NCBI RefSeq assembly: GCF_016406105.1
Contig: NZ_CP066308.1
Coordinates: 25,001-65,000, forward strand
Source: Brevibacillus composti
GTDB lineage: Bacteria; Bacillota; Bacilli; Brevibacillales; Brevibacillaceae
DNA: 40,000 nucleotides
Reading direction: 5' to 3'
In this document: piece after piece, positions 33,743 to 40,000 of the stretch
How positions within the stretch are numbered: the first letter of the stretch is position 1
Layout: each line of letters opens with the position of its first letter
Translations under genes and position numbers: made by a program
Notes under the pieces: generated by a model
The model's database searches: none
Told to the model about the DNA's origin: nothing
The model's input: only the letters and a program-made list of their open reading frames with translations

Positions 33743-34483
33743 TCAGGATGATGCAGGGCTCTCTTTTTGTGTATAGCCCTGGAGTAGCTCCATCTCTTCT
33801 TCGGTGAGCTCCCGGTATTCGCCCGGCTCCAGATTTTCGTCCAAATGGATGGGACCCATCCGGACACGCTGGAGGTAGATCACCTCGAGATCAAAGGAGG
33901 CAAACATCCGTTTTACCTGATGGAATTTGCCTTCCATGATGGTGACGCGGATTTCGGAAATCTCTCCCGAGGAGAGGATCTCCAGTTTGGCGGGGAGGGT
34001 CGTAAAATCCTCCAGCTCGACACCGCGAGCGAATTCCTCCACATGCCGGTCAGTCACACGGCCCTTGATGCGGGCGAAGTATTCCTTGTCCACCTTTTTT
34101 TTGGGCGACAGGAGGTTGTGAGAGAGTTGTCCGTCATTGGTCAAAATAAGCAGCCCTTCGGTATCGATGTCCAGGCGGCCGACCGGAAACACCTTGATCG
34201 CCCACTCGTAGGGGAGGAGATCGACGACCGTCTCGTGCAGATTGTCTTCCGTAGCCGAGACGACGCCCGGCGGCTTGTTCAGCATGATGTAGAGCCAGCG
34301 TTTGAAATGGATCGGCTCGCCGTCCACGGTGATCTCCTGTTCTTCCGGAATCACATGCATGCCGGGATCAGTGGCGACTACACCGTCGATGACGACCAGC
34401 TTTTTCTTCACCAGCTGTTTGACTTCTTTGCGCGTCCCAAAACCCATATTGGCCAGGACCTTATCTAAACGTTCTCGCTTCAT
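33743..34483 (-). CDS. rsuA: RsuA-family 16S rRNA pseudouridine synthase
   Basis: Isomerises a uridine of 16S rRNA (position 516 in E. coli) to pseudouridine. 246 residues from ATG 34483 with GGGGAA upstream; the frame runs further upstream without family similarity. An S4 RNA-binding domain opens the protein (RLDKVLANMGFGTRKEVKQL). The catalytic motif GRLDIDTEGLLILTNDG holds the nucleophilic Asp, with YIMLNKPPGVVSA before it. RsuA, RluB and RluE are close; the length and lack of a long basic tail favour RsuA. Monocistronic. Confidence 0.88.
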   Translation of the reverse strand: MKRERLDKVLANMGFGTRKEVKQLVKKKLVVIDGVVATDPGMHVIPEEQEITVDGEPIHFKRWLYIMLNKPPGVVSATEDNLHETVVDLLPYEWAIKVFPVGRLDIDTEGLLILTNDGQLSHNLLSPKKKVDKEYFARIKGRVTDRHVEEFARGVELEDFTTLPAKLEILSSGEISEIRVTIMEGKFHQVKRMFASFDLEVIYLQRVRMGPIHLDENLEPGEYRELTEEEMELLQGYTQKESPASS

Positions 34484-34574
34484 GCGAATTCCCCGTTTCT
34501 CTTCATGATCTTGCGTGCTTTTCTTATATTGGCCCAAGCCCCACCGTAAATCAAGGGGTGCCAAGGATTTACTC

Positions 34575-34603
34575 TTGCACAAACCAAAAACATCTGCTAT
34601 ATT
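34575..34603 (+). promoter_or_regulatory. Promoter of tRNA-Ser(CGA)
   Basis: TTGCAC (34575-34580), an exact 17-base spacer and TATATT (34598-34603), 22 bases before the tRNA. Confidence 0.75.
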
Positions 34604-34625
34604 TATTTTTGTTTCAAATACATCT

Positions 34626-34717
34626 GGAGAGATACCCAAGTGGTCATAAGGGGACGCACTCGAAATGCGTTAGGCGTCGTGAGGCGTGCGTGGGTTCGAA
34701 TCCCACTCTCTCCGCCA
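34626..34717 (+). tRNA. tRNA-Ser (anticodon CGA)
   Basis: A 92-base class II tRNA with acceptor GGAGAGA/TCTCTCC, anticodon stem ACGCA/TGCGT, CGA at 34661-34663, a long variable arm, T-arm GTGGG-TTCGAAT-CCCAC and encoded CCA. Reads TCG codons. Confidence 0.95.
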
Positions 34718-34730
34718 TACATACACACAG

Positions 34731-34760
34731 AGATCAGCCATATCAGGCTGGTCTTTTTTT
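34731..34760 (+). terminator. Terminator after tRNA-Ser(CGA)
   Basis: AGATCAGCC and GGCTGGTCT pair with one wobble around a 6-base loop, then about eight Ts. Confidence 0.75.
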
Positions 34761-34795
34761 ATTGTTTTGATTACTTCTTTCAAAAAGTTAGTGGC

Positions 34796-34825
34796 TTGAC
34801 AAAATAAATAAACAAAATGTAACAT
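34796..34825 (+). promoter_or_regulatory. Promoter cut off from its gene by the insertion sequence
   Basis: TTGACA (34796-34801), an 18-base spacer and TAACAT (34820-34825) point rightward into the IS. Removing the IS and one target copy would put this promoter about 170 bases before the wrbA-like gene at 36645. Inferred as that gene's original promoter. Confidence 0.5.
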
Positions 34826-34830
34826 ACTTA
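34825..34830. repeat. Target-site duplication, left copy
   Basis: TACTTA directly abuts the left inverted repeat and is repeated at 36467-36472 next to the right one. Confidence 0.8.
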
Positions 34831-34848
34831 GGGGCTGCTGAACGGTTT

Positions 34849-36345
34849 TCAAACTTCAAAAATGTTTCCAAAAGCAGGAATTCTATAGGAAAGAAGACGG
34901 TTTAACCAGGAGACAAAAAAATCCCGCAGCCTACGCTCGAGGTTCATCACCAGGAGCTGAAGCGCGATGACGGTTTCACTTGTTTTCGCAAGGCATGCTC
35001 GAATACGGCCAAGCCCATACCTGCGCTTGCCCTCACCAAATTTGCCTTCTATGGCGTTGCGTTTTCGTGCATCTTGTCTTGCGACTCGCCGTTGTTCTGT
35101 CGCTTCTTCGCCTTGTACGGGACGGCCAAGCGCCGGACCGCTCAAACGAATGCCATGCGCTTTGCAAAATGCCCTGTTTTGCCGGGTGCGATAGATTTGA
35201 TCGGCAAGTACCGCCTTCGGGTAACAACCAAAGCGTCTCTTGTATGCTTCTACAGATTCGATCAGCGTCACCCCTTCGTTGAAGCTGTCCCATGATAGAC
35301 GCTCCAGAAAAGCATAACCGTTCACCATGCTGACCGATACTTTGGCGCCAAACTCTACTCGCGCTTTCGCTTTGCCGCGTACGACCGGGCGGACGTGCGG
35401 TTGGTGGATGCTCACGATTCGATCTTCGATCTGATGCGTTTTGCGTTCAAACATCATGCGTTGCTGTCGATACAGTTCCTGAATCACAAGCAAGTCGCGA
35501 TATTGTTTCCGGCTCAAAAGTGTCAGCGGCTGCCGTGAGGCCATGTTGCGGATAATTTGAAGGTTACGTGCTACATACCGGAGTTGCTTGCCGATCGCTC
35601 GACGAATCACCTTGCCGTTTGCACGACGCTGTTTGGCCACGGCCAGGTACTCCTTTCGAGCTTTATCCCGATAAGTCCGTGGTTTGCGGGAACGACCAAT
35701 CTGTGGAGCATGTAACGTATCGATGATCTCCTCCAGTTTCTCACGCGCCTCGTTCAGCAAGTTCAAATCGGTTGGGTACGCCACATCCGCCGGGGCACAT
35801 GTGGCATCCAGCAACAAGACACCCTGGTTCGGATCTTCCTCGGATGTTGAGTGACGCTTGGTCGTACGTTTACCTTTGGATTTTGTACCTGATTTTGGTT
35901 CATCGTCACGGTCGGAATCTGGAATTGATTTAGCGGCCTCAACCGCGATGATCTCGTTGATTTCACGGAGAACCGGTTCGCCTAAACGTTTGCGAAAATG
36001 CGTCATGAGCGACGGGTGGAACGGTGGATGATCCTGATAGCCTTCCAGCCCGATGAAGTATTGCAGATACGGGTTTTCGACAATCTGCTGGACCGTTTCC
36101 CGGTCCGACAGTTGCAAACGTTCCTGAATGATGAGTGCCCCGAGAGCGACACGGATGGAAACGGCCTTTTGTCCACGAAACGATATGCGGAAGGACTTGG
36201 CATACTTTTTCTCTGCATGTGCCCACGGTACCAACCGAGCCAACTTGACCCAGCGATTTTCTTTACTCAACTTGCCGCCAAATGGCAAGAAAAAATCATC
36301 AGGGAGAAGCAGTTGATTTTCACGATGAGAGAGAAATTCGTACAT
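34849..36345 (-). CDS. IS1182/IS5-type DDE transposase
   Basis: Catalyses movement of the element by cutting at the terminal repeats. 498 residues from ATG 36345, stopping 19 bases inside the left end. The N-terminal domain (PFGGKLSKENRWVKLARLVP, FRISFRGQKAVSIRVALGAL, HPSLMTHFRKRLGEPVLREI) is typical of this group. Likely catalytic residues are Asp180 (VLLLDATCAPADVAYP), Asp382 (AVLADQIYRTRQNRAFC) and Glu433 (KRNAIEGKFGEGKRRYGLGR). A basic linker (residues 148-165) interrupts the N-terminal part. No frameshift or stop, so it is probably active. Confidence 0.9.
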   Translation of the reverse strand: MYEFLSHRENQLLLPDDFFLPFGGKLSKENRWVKLARLVPWAHAEKKYAKSFRISFRGQKAVSIRVALGALIIQERLQLSDRETVQQIVENPYLQYFIGLEGYQDHPPFHPSLMTHFRKRLGEPVLREINEIIAVEAAKSIPDSDRDDEPKSGTKSKGKRTTKRHSTSEEDPNQGVLLLDATCAPADVAYPTDLNLLNEAREKLEEIIDTLHAPQIGRSRKPRTYRDKARKEYLAVAKQRRANGKVIRRAIGKQLRYVARNLQIIRNMASRQPLTLLSRKQYRDLLVIQELYRQQRMMFERKTHQIEDRIVSIHQPHVRPVVRGKAKARVEFGAKVSVSMVNGYAFLERLSWDSFNEGVTLIESVEAYKRRFGCYPKAVLADQIYRTRQNRAFCKAHGIRLSGPALGRPVQGEEATEQRRVARQDARKRNAIEGKFGEGKRRYGLGRIRACLAKTSETVIALQLLVMNLERRLRDFFVSWLNRLLSYRIPAFGNIFEV

Positions 36346-36357
36346 TCAGATCCGCTC

Positions 36358-36403
36358 CATGTGCAAGGAATTTGAAGAAAAATCGTCGATTTCCTTGCAC
36401 ATG
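36358..36403 (-). repeat. Inverted repeat in the transposase leader
   Basis: CATGTGCAAGGAA (36358-36370) and TTCCTTGCACATG (36391-36403) are perfect 13-base arms with a 20-base loop, ending 12 bases before the transposase ATG. RNA entering from outside the element would fold this and shield the start region. Confidence 0.7.
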
Positions 36404-36466
36404 ATTTCGATGAAAGCGAGGCAAAACCCTTGTGGTTACAGTATTTTTTATCTGTTCAGCAGCCCC

Positions 36467-36481
36467 TACTTATATAAGGTA
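36467..36481. promoter_or_regulatory. Possible operator of the wrbA-like gene
   Basis: TACTTATATAAGGTA is a near-palindrome with core CTTATATAAG, resembling sites of HxlR/DUF24 quinone sensors. Its first six bases are the right copy of the IS target duplication, so the site remained whole. Confidence 0.4.
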
Positions 36482-36644
36482 AGTTTGGTTTGGCGTGTTT
36501 CCGGCAGCCGTCATCTGCGAAAAATAACGAGACAGCATAGGGTAGAGATGACTGCTCTCTGGAAATCCCATGTAGTAGGTTTGCTGTTTTGCAAGGTGTT
36601 TGCGAGGAAATTTGGTACTTTATTGAAAAAAGGAGATGGAACAC

Positions 36645-37265
36645 ATGTCAAACGTAAATCTGGCTGTCATTTACTACAGCTCCACCGGTACCAACTATCA
36701 GCTCGCCCAGTGGGCTGCCGAGGGAGCCAAAGAAGCGGGAGCTGAAGTCAAAATCCTCAAGGTTCCTGAACTGGCACCACAGGCTGCCATCGAGTCGAAT
36801 CCAGCCTGGAAGGCACATGTAGAAGCAACCAAGGATGTGCCGGAAGTGTCCCTGGATGATCTGGAGTGGGCGGATGCCATCATCTTCAGTGTGCCCACCC
36901 GTTTCGGCAACGTGCCAGGGCAAGTAAAGCAATTTTTGGATACCACGGGCGGCCTCTGGTTCCATGGCAAGCTGGCCAATAAAGTCGTCAGCGCGATGTC
37001 CTCGGCTCAAAACTCCCATGGCGGACAGGAGCAGACGATCCTGCAGTTGTACACGACGATGTACCATTGGGGAGCGATTGTGGCTGCGCCAGGCTATACC
37101 GATCCCGTTATTTTCGGTGCGGGCGGCAACCCTTACGGAACCAGCGTAACGGTAGACACGAATGGAAACATGGTGGAAGACGTCCAGGGGGCAGTCAAAC
37201 ACCAGGCGAAGCGGACCGTAACCGTAGCGCAGTGGGTGAAAAGCGGACTCCAACAAGAAGGTTAA
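36645..37265 (+). CDS. wrbA: NAD(P)H:quinone oxidoreductase, WrbA type
   Basis: Flavodoxin-like enzyme reducing quinones by two electrons to hydroquinones, avoiding semiquinone radicals. 206 residues; ATG 36645 is preferred because AAAGGAG lies 9 bases upstream, whereas ATG 36636 abuts that site. FMN phosphate loop: IYYSSTGTNYQLAQWAAEGA. Later FSVPTRFGNVPGQVKQFLDT and SSAQNSHGGQEQTILQLYTT match type IV quinone reductases. The IS1182-like element sits about 180 bases upstream, between this gene and a good promoter, so expression may be altered. Next to mhqO/mhqD-like genes, which handle quinone stress. Confidence 0.92.
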   Translation: MSNVNLAVIYYSSTGTNYQLAQWAAEGAKEAGAEVKILKVPELAPQAAIESNPAWKAHVEATKDVPEVSLDDLEWADAIIFSVPTRFGNVPGQVKQFLDTTGGLWFHGKLANKVVSAMSSAQNSHGGQEQTILQLYTTMYHWGAIVAAPGYTDPVIFGAGGNPYGTSVTVDTNGNMVEDVQGAVKHQAKRTVTVAQWVKSGLQQEG

Positions 37266-37270
37266 GAACA

Positions 37271-37304
37271 AGCAGGAGGTAACGCAGGTTATCCCCTGCT
37301 TTTA
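37271..37304 (+). terminator. Terminator after wrbA
   Basis: AGCAGGAGGTAAC and GTTATCCCCTGCT pair (two wobbles) around a 4-base loop, then a T-rich tail. Confidence 0.75.
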
Positions 37305-37375
37305 TTTTTGTCGAAACAGCTCCAAGAATAGGGGGAAAATAACCAAATGCAGCGGAGTGGACGATAGGTGGGGAG

Positions 37376-37404
37376 TTGACAAAAGAAGGCCCAACCGGTA
37401 CTAT
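37376..37404 (+). promoter_or_regulatory. Vegetative promoter of the mhqO-mhqD pair
   Basis: A perfect TTGACA (37376-37381), an exact 17-base spacer and TACTAT (37399-37404). Confidence 0.8.
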
Positions 37405-37405
37405 T

Positions 37406-37421
37406 ATCTCAAATTAAAGAT
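37406..37421. promoter_or_regulatory. MhqR-box-like operator
   Basis: ATCTCAAATTAAAGAT matches 13 of 16 positions of the MhqR site as I recall it (ATCTCGAATTCGAGAT). It lies immediately after the -10 box, ideal for repression. The MarR-family repressor gene mhqR is not in this window. Confidence 0.55.
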
Positions 37422-37535
37422 TTATGATTTTGAAACAAATTGCTTTGATATCTGAAAAAGCTGCAACCGAAAGCTGTATATGAGGACATTTTGCATGGGA
37501 GCAAGGGAAACCATACGAGTAAGGAGTGAGTGCAT

Positions 37536-38486
37536 ATGAAGCTGCAAACAGCAGGAATCCACCACGTCACCGCTTTCGTGGGAGATGCCCAGCGCAACGT
37601 GGATTTTTACGCAGGCATTCTCGGACTGCGACTGGTAAAGAAAACGATCAATTTTGACCAGCCGGAGGTTTATCATCTTTATTTCGGAGATGAGCAGGGA
37701 AATCCCGGGACAATCATAACGTTTTTCCCATGGCCCCAAGGGCAGAAAGGGAAAATCGGCGGGGGACAAGTCGGGATTACCACATACGCGGTGCCGCCGG
37801 GCTCCCTGCCATTTTGGATGGAGCGGCTGGCTGCCTATGGGGTTGCGTATGAGAAGACGGCCAGATTCTCGGAGGAGTTTTTGTCTTTTGCCGATTTTGA
37901 CGGCCTTCAGCTTGAAATCGTCGAGCGGGCGGATGGTCCGCAAAGCACCTGGTCCTTCGCGGGCGTACCCGCAGACAAAGCGATTAAGGGCTTTGGAGGA
38001 GCAGTCTTGTACAGTGCGGCTCCTGCCAAAACCGCGGCCGTGCTGGAGGGTTCGCTGGGGATGACGCGGGCAGGGGAGCAGGATGGATTTATCCGCTTCC
38101 ACACTACCGGCCATCTCGGGAATGTGATTGATATGCCGGCGGAACCGGTTCCCTTTGGGGCAGGGGGGACGGGGACGGTTCACCACATCGCCTGGAGAAC
38201 CAAAGACGATCAGGAGCAGCTCATCTGGAGAGGGGAGCTTCAGCAGCAAGGGTATCACCCCACAACGGTTCAGCCCCGGCAGTATTTCAACGCCATCTAT
38301 TTCCGGGAATCGGGAGGAATCCTGTTTGAAATTGCGACGGATCCGCCGGGCTTTGCCATAGATGAAGAACCGGGCTCCCTGGGTGAAAAGCTGATGCTGC
38401 CTGAATGGTATGAGCCGTATCGCGGACAGATTGAACGGAATTTGGCTCCGATTGAGGTGCGCCAGCTGGAGGTGAAGAAGCCGTGA
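37536..38486 (+). CDS. mhqO: Ring-cleaving dioxygenase, MhqO-like
   Basis: VOC-superfamily extradiol-type dioxygenase, induced in B. subtilis by methylhydroquinone. 316 residues; ATG 37536 with AAGGAG 9 bases upstream (GTG 37530 lies too close). Two paired glyoxalase-like modules: the first opens GIHHVTAFVGDAQRNVDFYA with GLRLVKKTINFD, the second has FGGAVLYSAAPAKTAAVLEG and TVHHIAWRTKDDQEQL. Likely Fe(II) ligands are the His in GIHHV, the His in TVHHIAW and the Glu in GGILFEIATD. The 270-base gap before it holds the wrbA terminator, a strong promoter and an MhqR-like site. Overlaps mhqD by 4 bases. Confidence 0.9.
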   Translation: MKLQTAGIHHVTAFVGDAQRNVDFYAGILGLRLVKKTINFDQPEVYHLYFGDEQGNPGTIITFFPWPQGQKGKIGGGQVGITTYAVPPGSLPFWMERLAAYGVAYEKTARFSEEFLSFADFDGLQLEIVERADGPQSTWSFAGVPADKAIKGFGGAVLYSAAPAKTAAVLEGSLGMTRAGEQDGFIRFHTTGHLGNVIDMPAEPVPFGAGGTGTVHHIAWRTKDDQEQLIWRGELQQQGYHPTTVQPRQYFNAIYFRESGGILFEIATDPPGFAIDEEPGSLGEKLMLPEWYEPYRGQIERNLAPIEVRQLEVKKP

Positions 38487-39100
38487 TTCACTTGTTCCAG
38501 AAAGGGGCGGATGAGAGTGCCCCCATCCTCGTTCTCTTCCACGGTACCGGAGGGAATGAGCATGATCTATTGCCGCTGGCTCGGTTCATTTCCCCGGCAT
38601 CATCTGTTCTCAGTGTAAGAGGAAATGTGCTGGAGAACGGCATGCCTCGCTTCTTTCGCCGGTTGGCTGAAGGTGTCTTTGATGAAGCCGATTTAGTCGC
38701 CCGGACACAGGAGATGAAGGCTTTCCTGGGTGAAGCGGTGGAGAAATATGAGTTGGACCCGAACAATCTGGTTGGTGTCGGGTACTCCAACGGCGCCAAT
38801 ATCATTGGGAGTTTGCTGTTTCATTATGGAGATCTCTTTCGAGCGGCCATCCTGCATCATCCGATGGTGCCGCTCCGAGGCTTGCCGCTGCCGGATATGT
38901 CGCGATTAGCCGTTTTTATCGGTGCAGGAGCCAATGATCCGATCTGTTCTCCCCAGGAGACGGAAGAGCTGCAATCCCTGTTGGAATCAGCTGGAGCGTC
39001 TGTAGAGGTGCATTGGGAACATCGAGGCCATCAGCTTACCCAGACAGAGGCGGAAGCGGCTGCCCGCTGGTTTCAAAACAATTTGCCCTCCAACAGCTAG
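38483..39100 (+). CDS. mhqD: Carboxylesterase, MhqD-like alpha/beta hydrolase
   Basis: Cytoplasmic esterase of the phospholipase/carboxylesterase family. 205 residues, starting at GTG 38483 inside the end of mhqO (GTGA overlap, coupled translation). Catalytic triad: Ser102 in GVGYSNGANI, Asp152 in GAGANDPICS and His183 in EHRGHQLT. The oxyanion region is LVLFHGTGGNEHDLLPL. In B. subtilis mhqD and mhqO are both in the MhqR regulon for quinone resistance; the true substrate of MhqD is unknown. No anomaly. Confidence 0.9.
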   Translation: MIHLFQKGADESAPILVLFHGTGGNEHDLLPLARFISPASSVLSVRGNVLENGMPRFFRRLAEGVFDEADLVARTQEMKAFLGEAVEKYELDPNNLVGVGYSNGANIIGSLLFHYGDLFRAAILHHPMVPLRGLPLPDMSRLAVFIGAGANDPICSPQETEELQSLLESAGASVEVHWEHRGHQLTQTEAEAAARWFQNNLPSNS

Positions 39101-39405
39101 CATCAAAAGACCCGCTCTTGTACAGGTAAACTCATAAGAATGAGCATTCAAACGGCTGGCTCTGAACAGTTAGCACCAGATCTGTTAACGCGCAAACAGC
39201 CAGCCAAACGGCCAGCGGTTTTATCAGCCATTTTGGTTCGGACAGCTCCTTGTTCGAGGCAGGATGGCTGTTCTTCTGGCATTTTGTCTAGTTTTTGCTG
39301 ATTTTTTTCATTTTCATCTTGATTCGGAGGCGCAAAGCTTATATACTCTTTTTTGTTGATCAAGTTTATGCTAACTACATTCTTTCAAACCGAATTAAAA
39401 AACTA
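39101..39405. other. Intergenic stretch with an imperfect cruciform
   Basis: No convincing gene. GGCTGGCT (39154-39161) and AGCCAGCC (39198-39205) are perfect arms, with AACAG/CTGTT pairing inside (39165-39169, 39182-39186). It may close the mhq transcript, but no T-run follows directly. The rest is AT-rich and leads to the tRNA promoter. Confidence 0.4.
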
Positions 39406-39434
39406 TTGACTATTGATAAAAGGTATGCTAGAAT
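39406..39434 (+). promoter_or_regulatory. Promoter of the tRNA cluster
   Basis: TTGACT (39406-39411), an exact 17-base spacer and TAGAAT (39429-39434) with an extended TGC before it. Confidence 0.75.
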
Positions 39435-39495
39435 TGGAATTCCGTGAGGGGTTAACGACAGACACGAAGTTCTCTCGGAATCAATCACGATCGAT

Positions 39496-39588
39496 GGATG
39501 GATGTCCGAGTGGCCGAAGGAGCACGATTGGAAATCGTGTAGACGGGGATGACTCGTCTCGTGGGTTCAAATCCCACTCCATCCGCCA
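39496..39588 (+). tRNA. tRNA-Ser (anticodon GGA)
   Basis: A 93-base class II tRNA: acceptor GGATGGA/TCCATCC, anticodon stem CACGA/TCGTG with GGA at 39530-39532, long variable arm, T-arm GTGGG-TTCAAAT-CCCAC, encoded CCA. Reads TCC and TCT. Confidence 0.95.
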
Positions 39589-39596
39589 TTACTCAC

Positions 39597-39673
39597 GGCC
39601 CGTTGGTGAAGCGGTTTAACACAGCAGCCTTTCACGCTGTCATACAGGGGTTCGAATCCCCTACGGGTCACCA
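39597..39673 (+). tRNA. tRNA-Glu (anticodon TTC)
   Basis: A 77-base cloverleaf: acceptor GGCCCGT/ACGGGTC, anticodon loop CTTTCAC with TTC at 39631-39633, T-arm AGGGG-TTCGAAT-CCCCT and encoded CCA. It starts 8 bases after tRNA-Ser, so it is co-transcribed. Confidence 0.94.
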
Positions 39674-39757
39674 TACTACCCCAAAAAGTAAAGTGAATGC
39701 TTTGTAGCAGCACTGAGTACTTTGCGGGAGCCCCAAAACAACTGTTGAGGGGTATCT

Positions 39758-39833
39758 GGAGGCTTAGCTCAGCTGGGAGAGCATCTGCCTTACAAGCAGA
39801 GGGTCGGCGGTTCGATCCCGTCAGCCTCCACCA
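39758..39833 (+). tRNA. tRNA-Val (anticodon TAC)
   Basis: A 76-base cloverleaf: acceptor GGAGGCT/AGCCTCC, D-arm GCTC/GAGC, anticodon loop CTTACAA with TAC at 39791-39793, T-arm GGCGG-TTCGATC-CCGTC, encoded CCA. Confidence 0.95.
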
Positions 39834-39884
39834 TTTATAAGGATGGTCAGCCAAGCAGCGCTGACTATTGATCATCCTAATCGT

Positions 39885-39961
39885 CGCGGGATGGAGCAGT
39901 CTGGCAGCTCGTCGGGCTCATAACCCGAAGGTCGCAGGTTCAAATCCTGCTCCCGCAACCA
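39885..39961 (+). tRNA. Initiator tRNA-fMet (anticodon CAT)
   Basis: A 77-base cloverleaf, CGCGGGA with TCCCGCA, so the first pair is the C-A mismatch diagnostic of bacterial initiator tRNA. The anticodon stem has three consecutive G-C pairs (GGG/CCC) around loop CTCATAA; CAT at 39919-39921. CCA is encoded. Confidence 0.96.
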
Positions 39962-40000
39962 AATCTACTTGAACTACATCGAAATAAACTTCTTGGGTCA

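Larger units (their letters stand above)
34831..36466 (-). mobile_element. IS1182-like insertion sequence, complete
   Basis: A 1636-base element bounded by 13-base perfect inverted repeats, GGGGCTGCTGAAC (34831-34843) and its complement (36454-36466). It is flanked by 6-base direct repeats TACTTA. It carries one intact transposase gene on the minus strand and a 13-base inverted repeat just ahead of that gene. Intact ends, matching target copies and an open transposase suggest a recent insertion. Family assignment is from transposase features recalled from memory. Confidence 0.9.

Noticed and set aside
39148..39363. A 71-codon minus-strand frame between mhqD and the tRNAs
   Set aside because: It starts at TTG with no ribosome site and lies over an imperfect cruciform; no motif is visible.

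Overview
The window looks like a chromosome segment of a Gram-positive spore-former, most likely Brevibacillus or a close relative in the Paenibacillaceae. This is inferred from the gene order (yaaC-like, guaB, dacA, pdxS, pdxT, serS, as in Bacillus), strong GGAGG ribosome sites, frequent GTG and TTG starts, vegetative TTGACA/TATAAT promoters, a T-box leader and PdaA/YkuD-type cell-wall enzymes. Coding DNA is moderately GC-rich. Accessory intergenic stretches (about 10.1-10.7, 14.5 and 15.4 kb) are clearly AT-richer.

Layout: 1-6.6 kb is the conserved housekeeping block for GMP synthesis, the D,D-carboxypeptidase, pyridoxal phosphate synthase and seryl-tRNA synthetase behind a T-box. 6.7-9.9 kb holds a 50-residue protein made almost entirely of four CxxCxGxG motifs, then malate synthase and isocitrate lyase (glyoxylate bypass). 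After tRNA-Arg, 10.1-16.1 kb is an accessory patchwork. It holds a membrane-anchored unknown, a helix-turn-helix/TPR regulator followed by a 39-residue secreted pro-peptide (an RRNPP-type quorum-sensing pair), a small WYL-like gene with a LexA-box-like site, an L,D-transpeptidase, a PdaA-type deacetylase, a truncated doxX divergent from an HxlR regulator, and two divergent XRE regulators.

16.1-20.1 kb (minus strand) is a sugar PTS operon: BglG/GlcT-type antiterminator, EIIA, its own HPr, EIICB of GlcNAc type, and a decayed partner gene. Antiterminator-target/terminator pairs precede both the antiterminator gene and the EIIA gene. 20.2-22.0 kb carries a YkuK-like protein, a nitroreductase and tadA. 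22.1-33.7 kb is a self-contained catabolic island: a tripartite tricarboxylate transporter (TctC-TctB-TctA), an AbrB-family membrane protein, then PrpF-, MmgE/PrpD-, PrpB- and aconitase-family enzymes, and a GntR/FCD regulator. Its two promoters share an identical 18-base palindromic site over the -10 box. There is no methylcitrate synthase, so the substrate is probably imported.

33.7-40 kb carries an RsuA-type pseudouridine synthase, tRNA-Ser(CGA), and an intact IS1182-like element with a 6-base target duplication that has split the promoter region of a quinone-reductase gene. Then come an MhqO/MhqD-like quinone-detoxification pair with an MhqR-box-like operator, and a tRNA cluster (Ser-GGA, Glu-TTC, Val-TAC, initiator Met-CAT) running to the end.

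The strongest candidates for undescribed biology are the regulator/peptide pair at 10.7-12.1 kb, the transporter-coupled tricarboxylate island, and the stand-alone zinc-finger mini-protein. All assignments come from reading the sequence and from memory of the families; no database search was possible.
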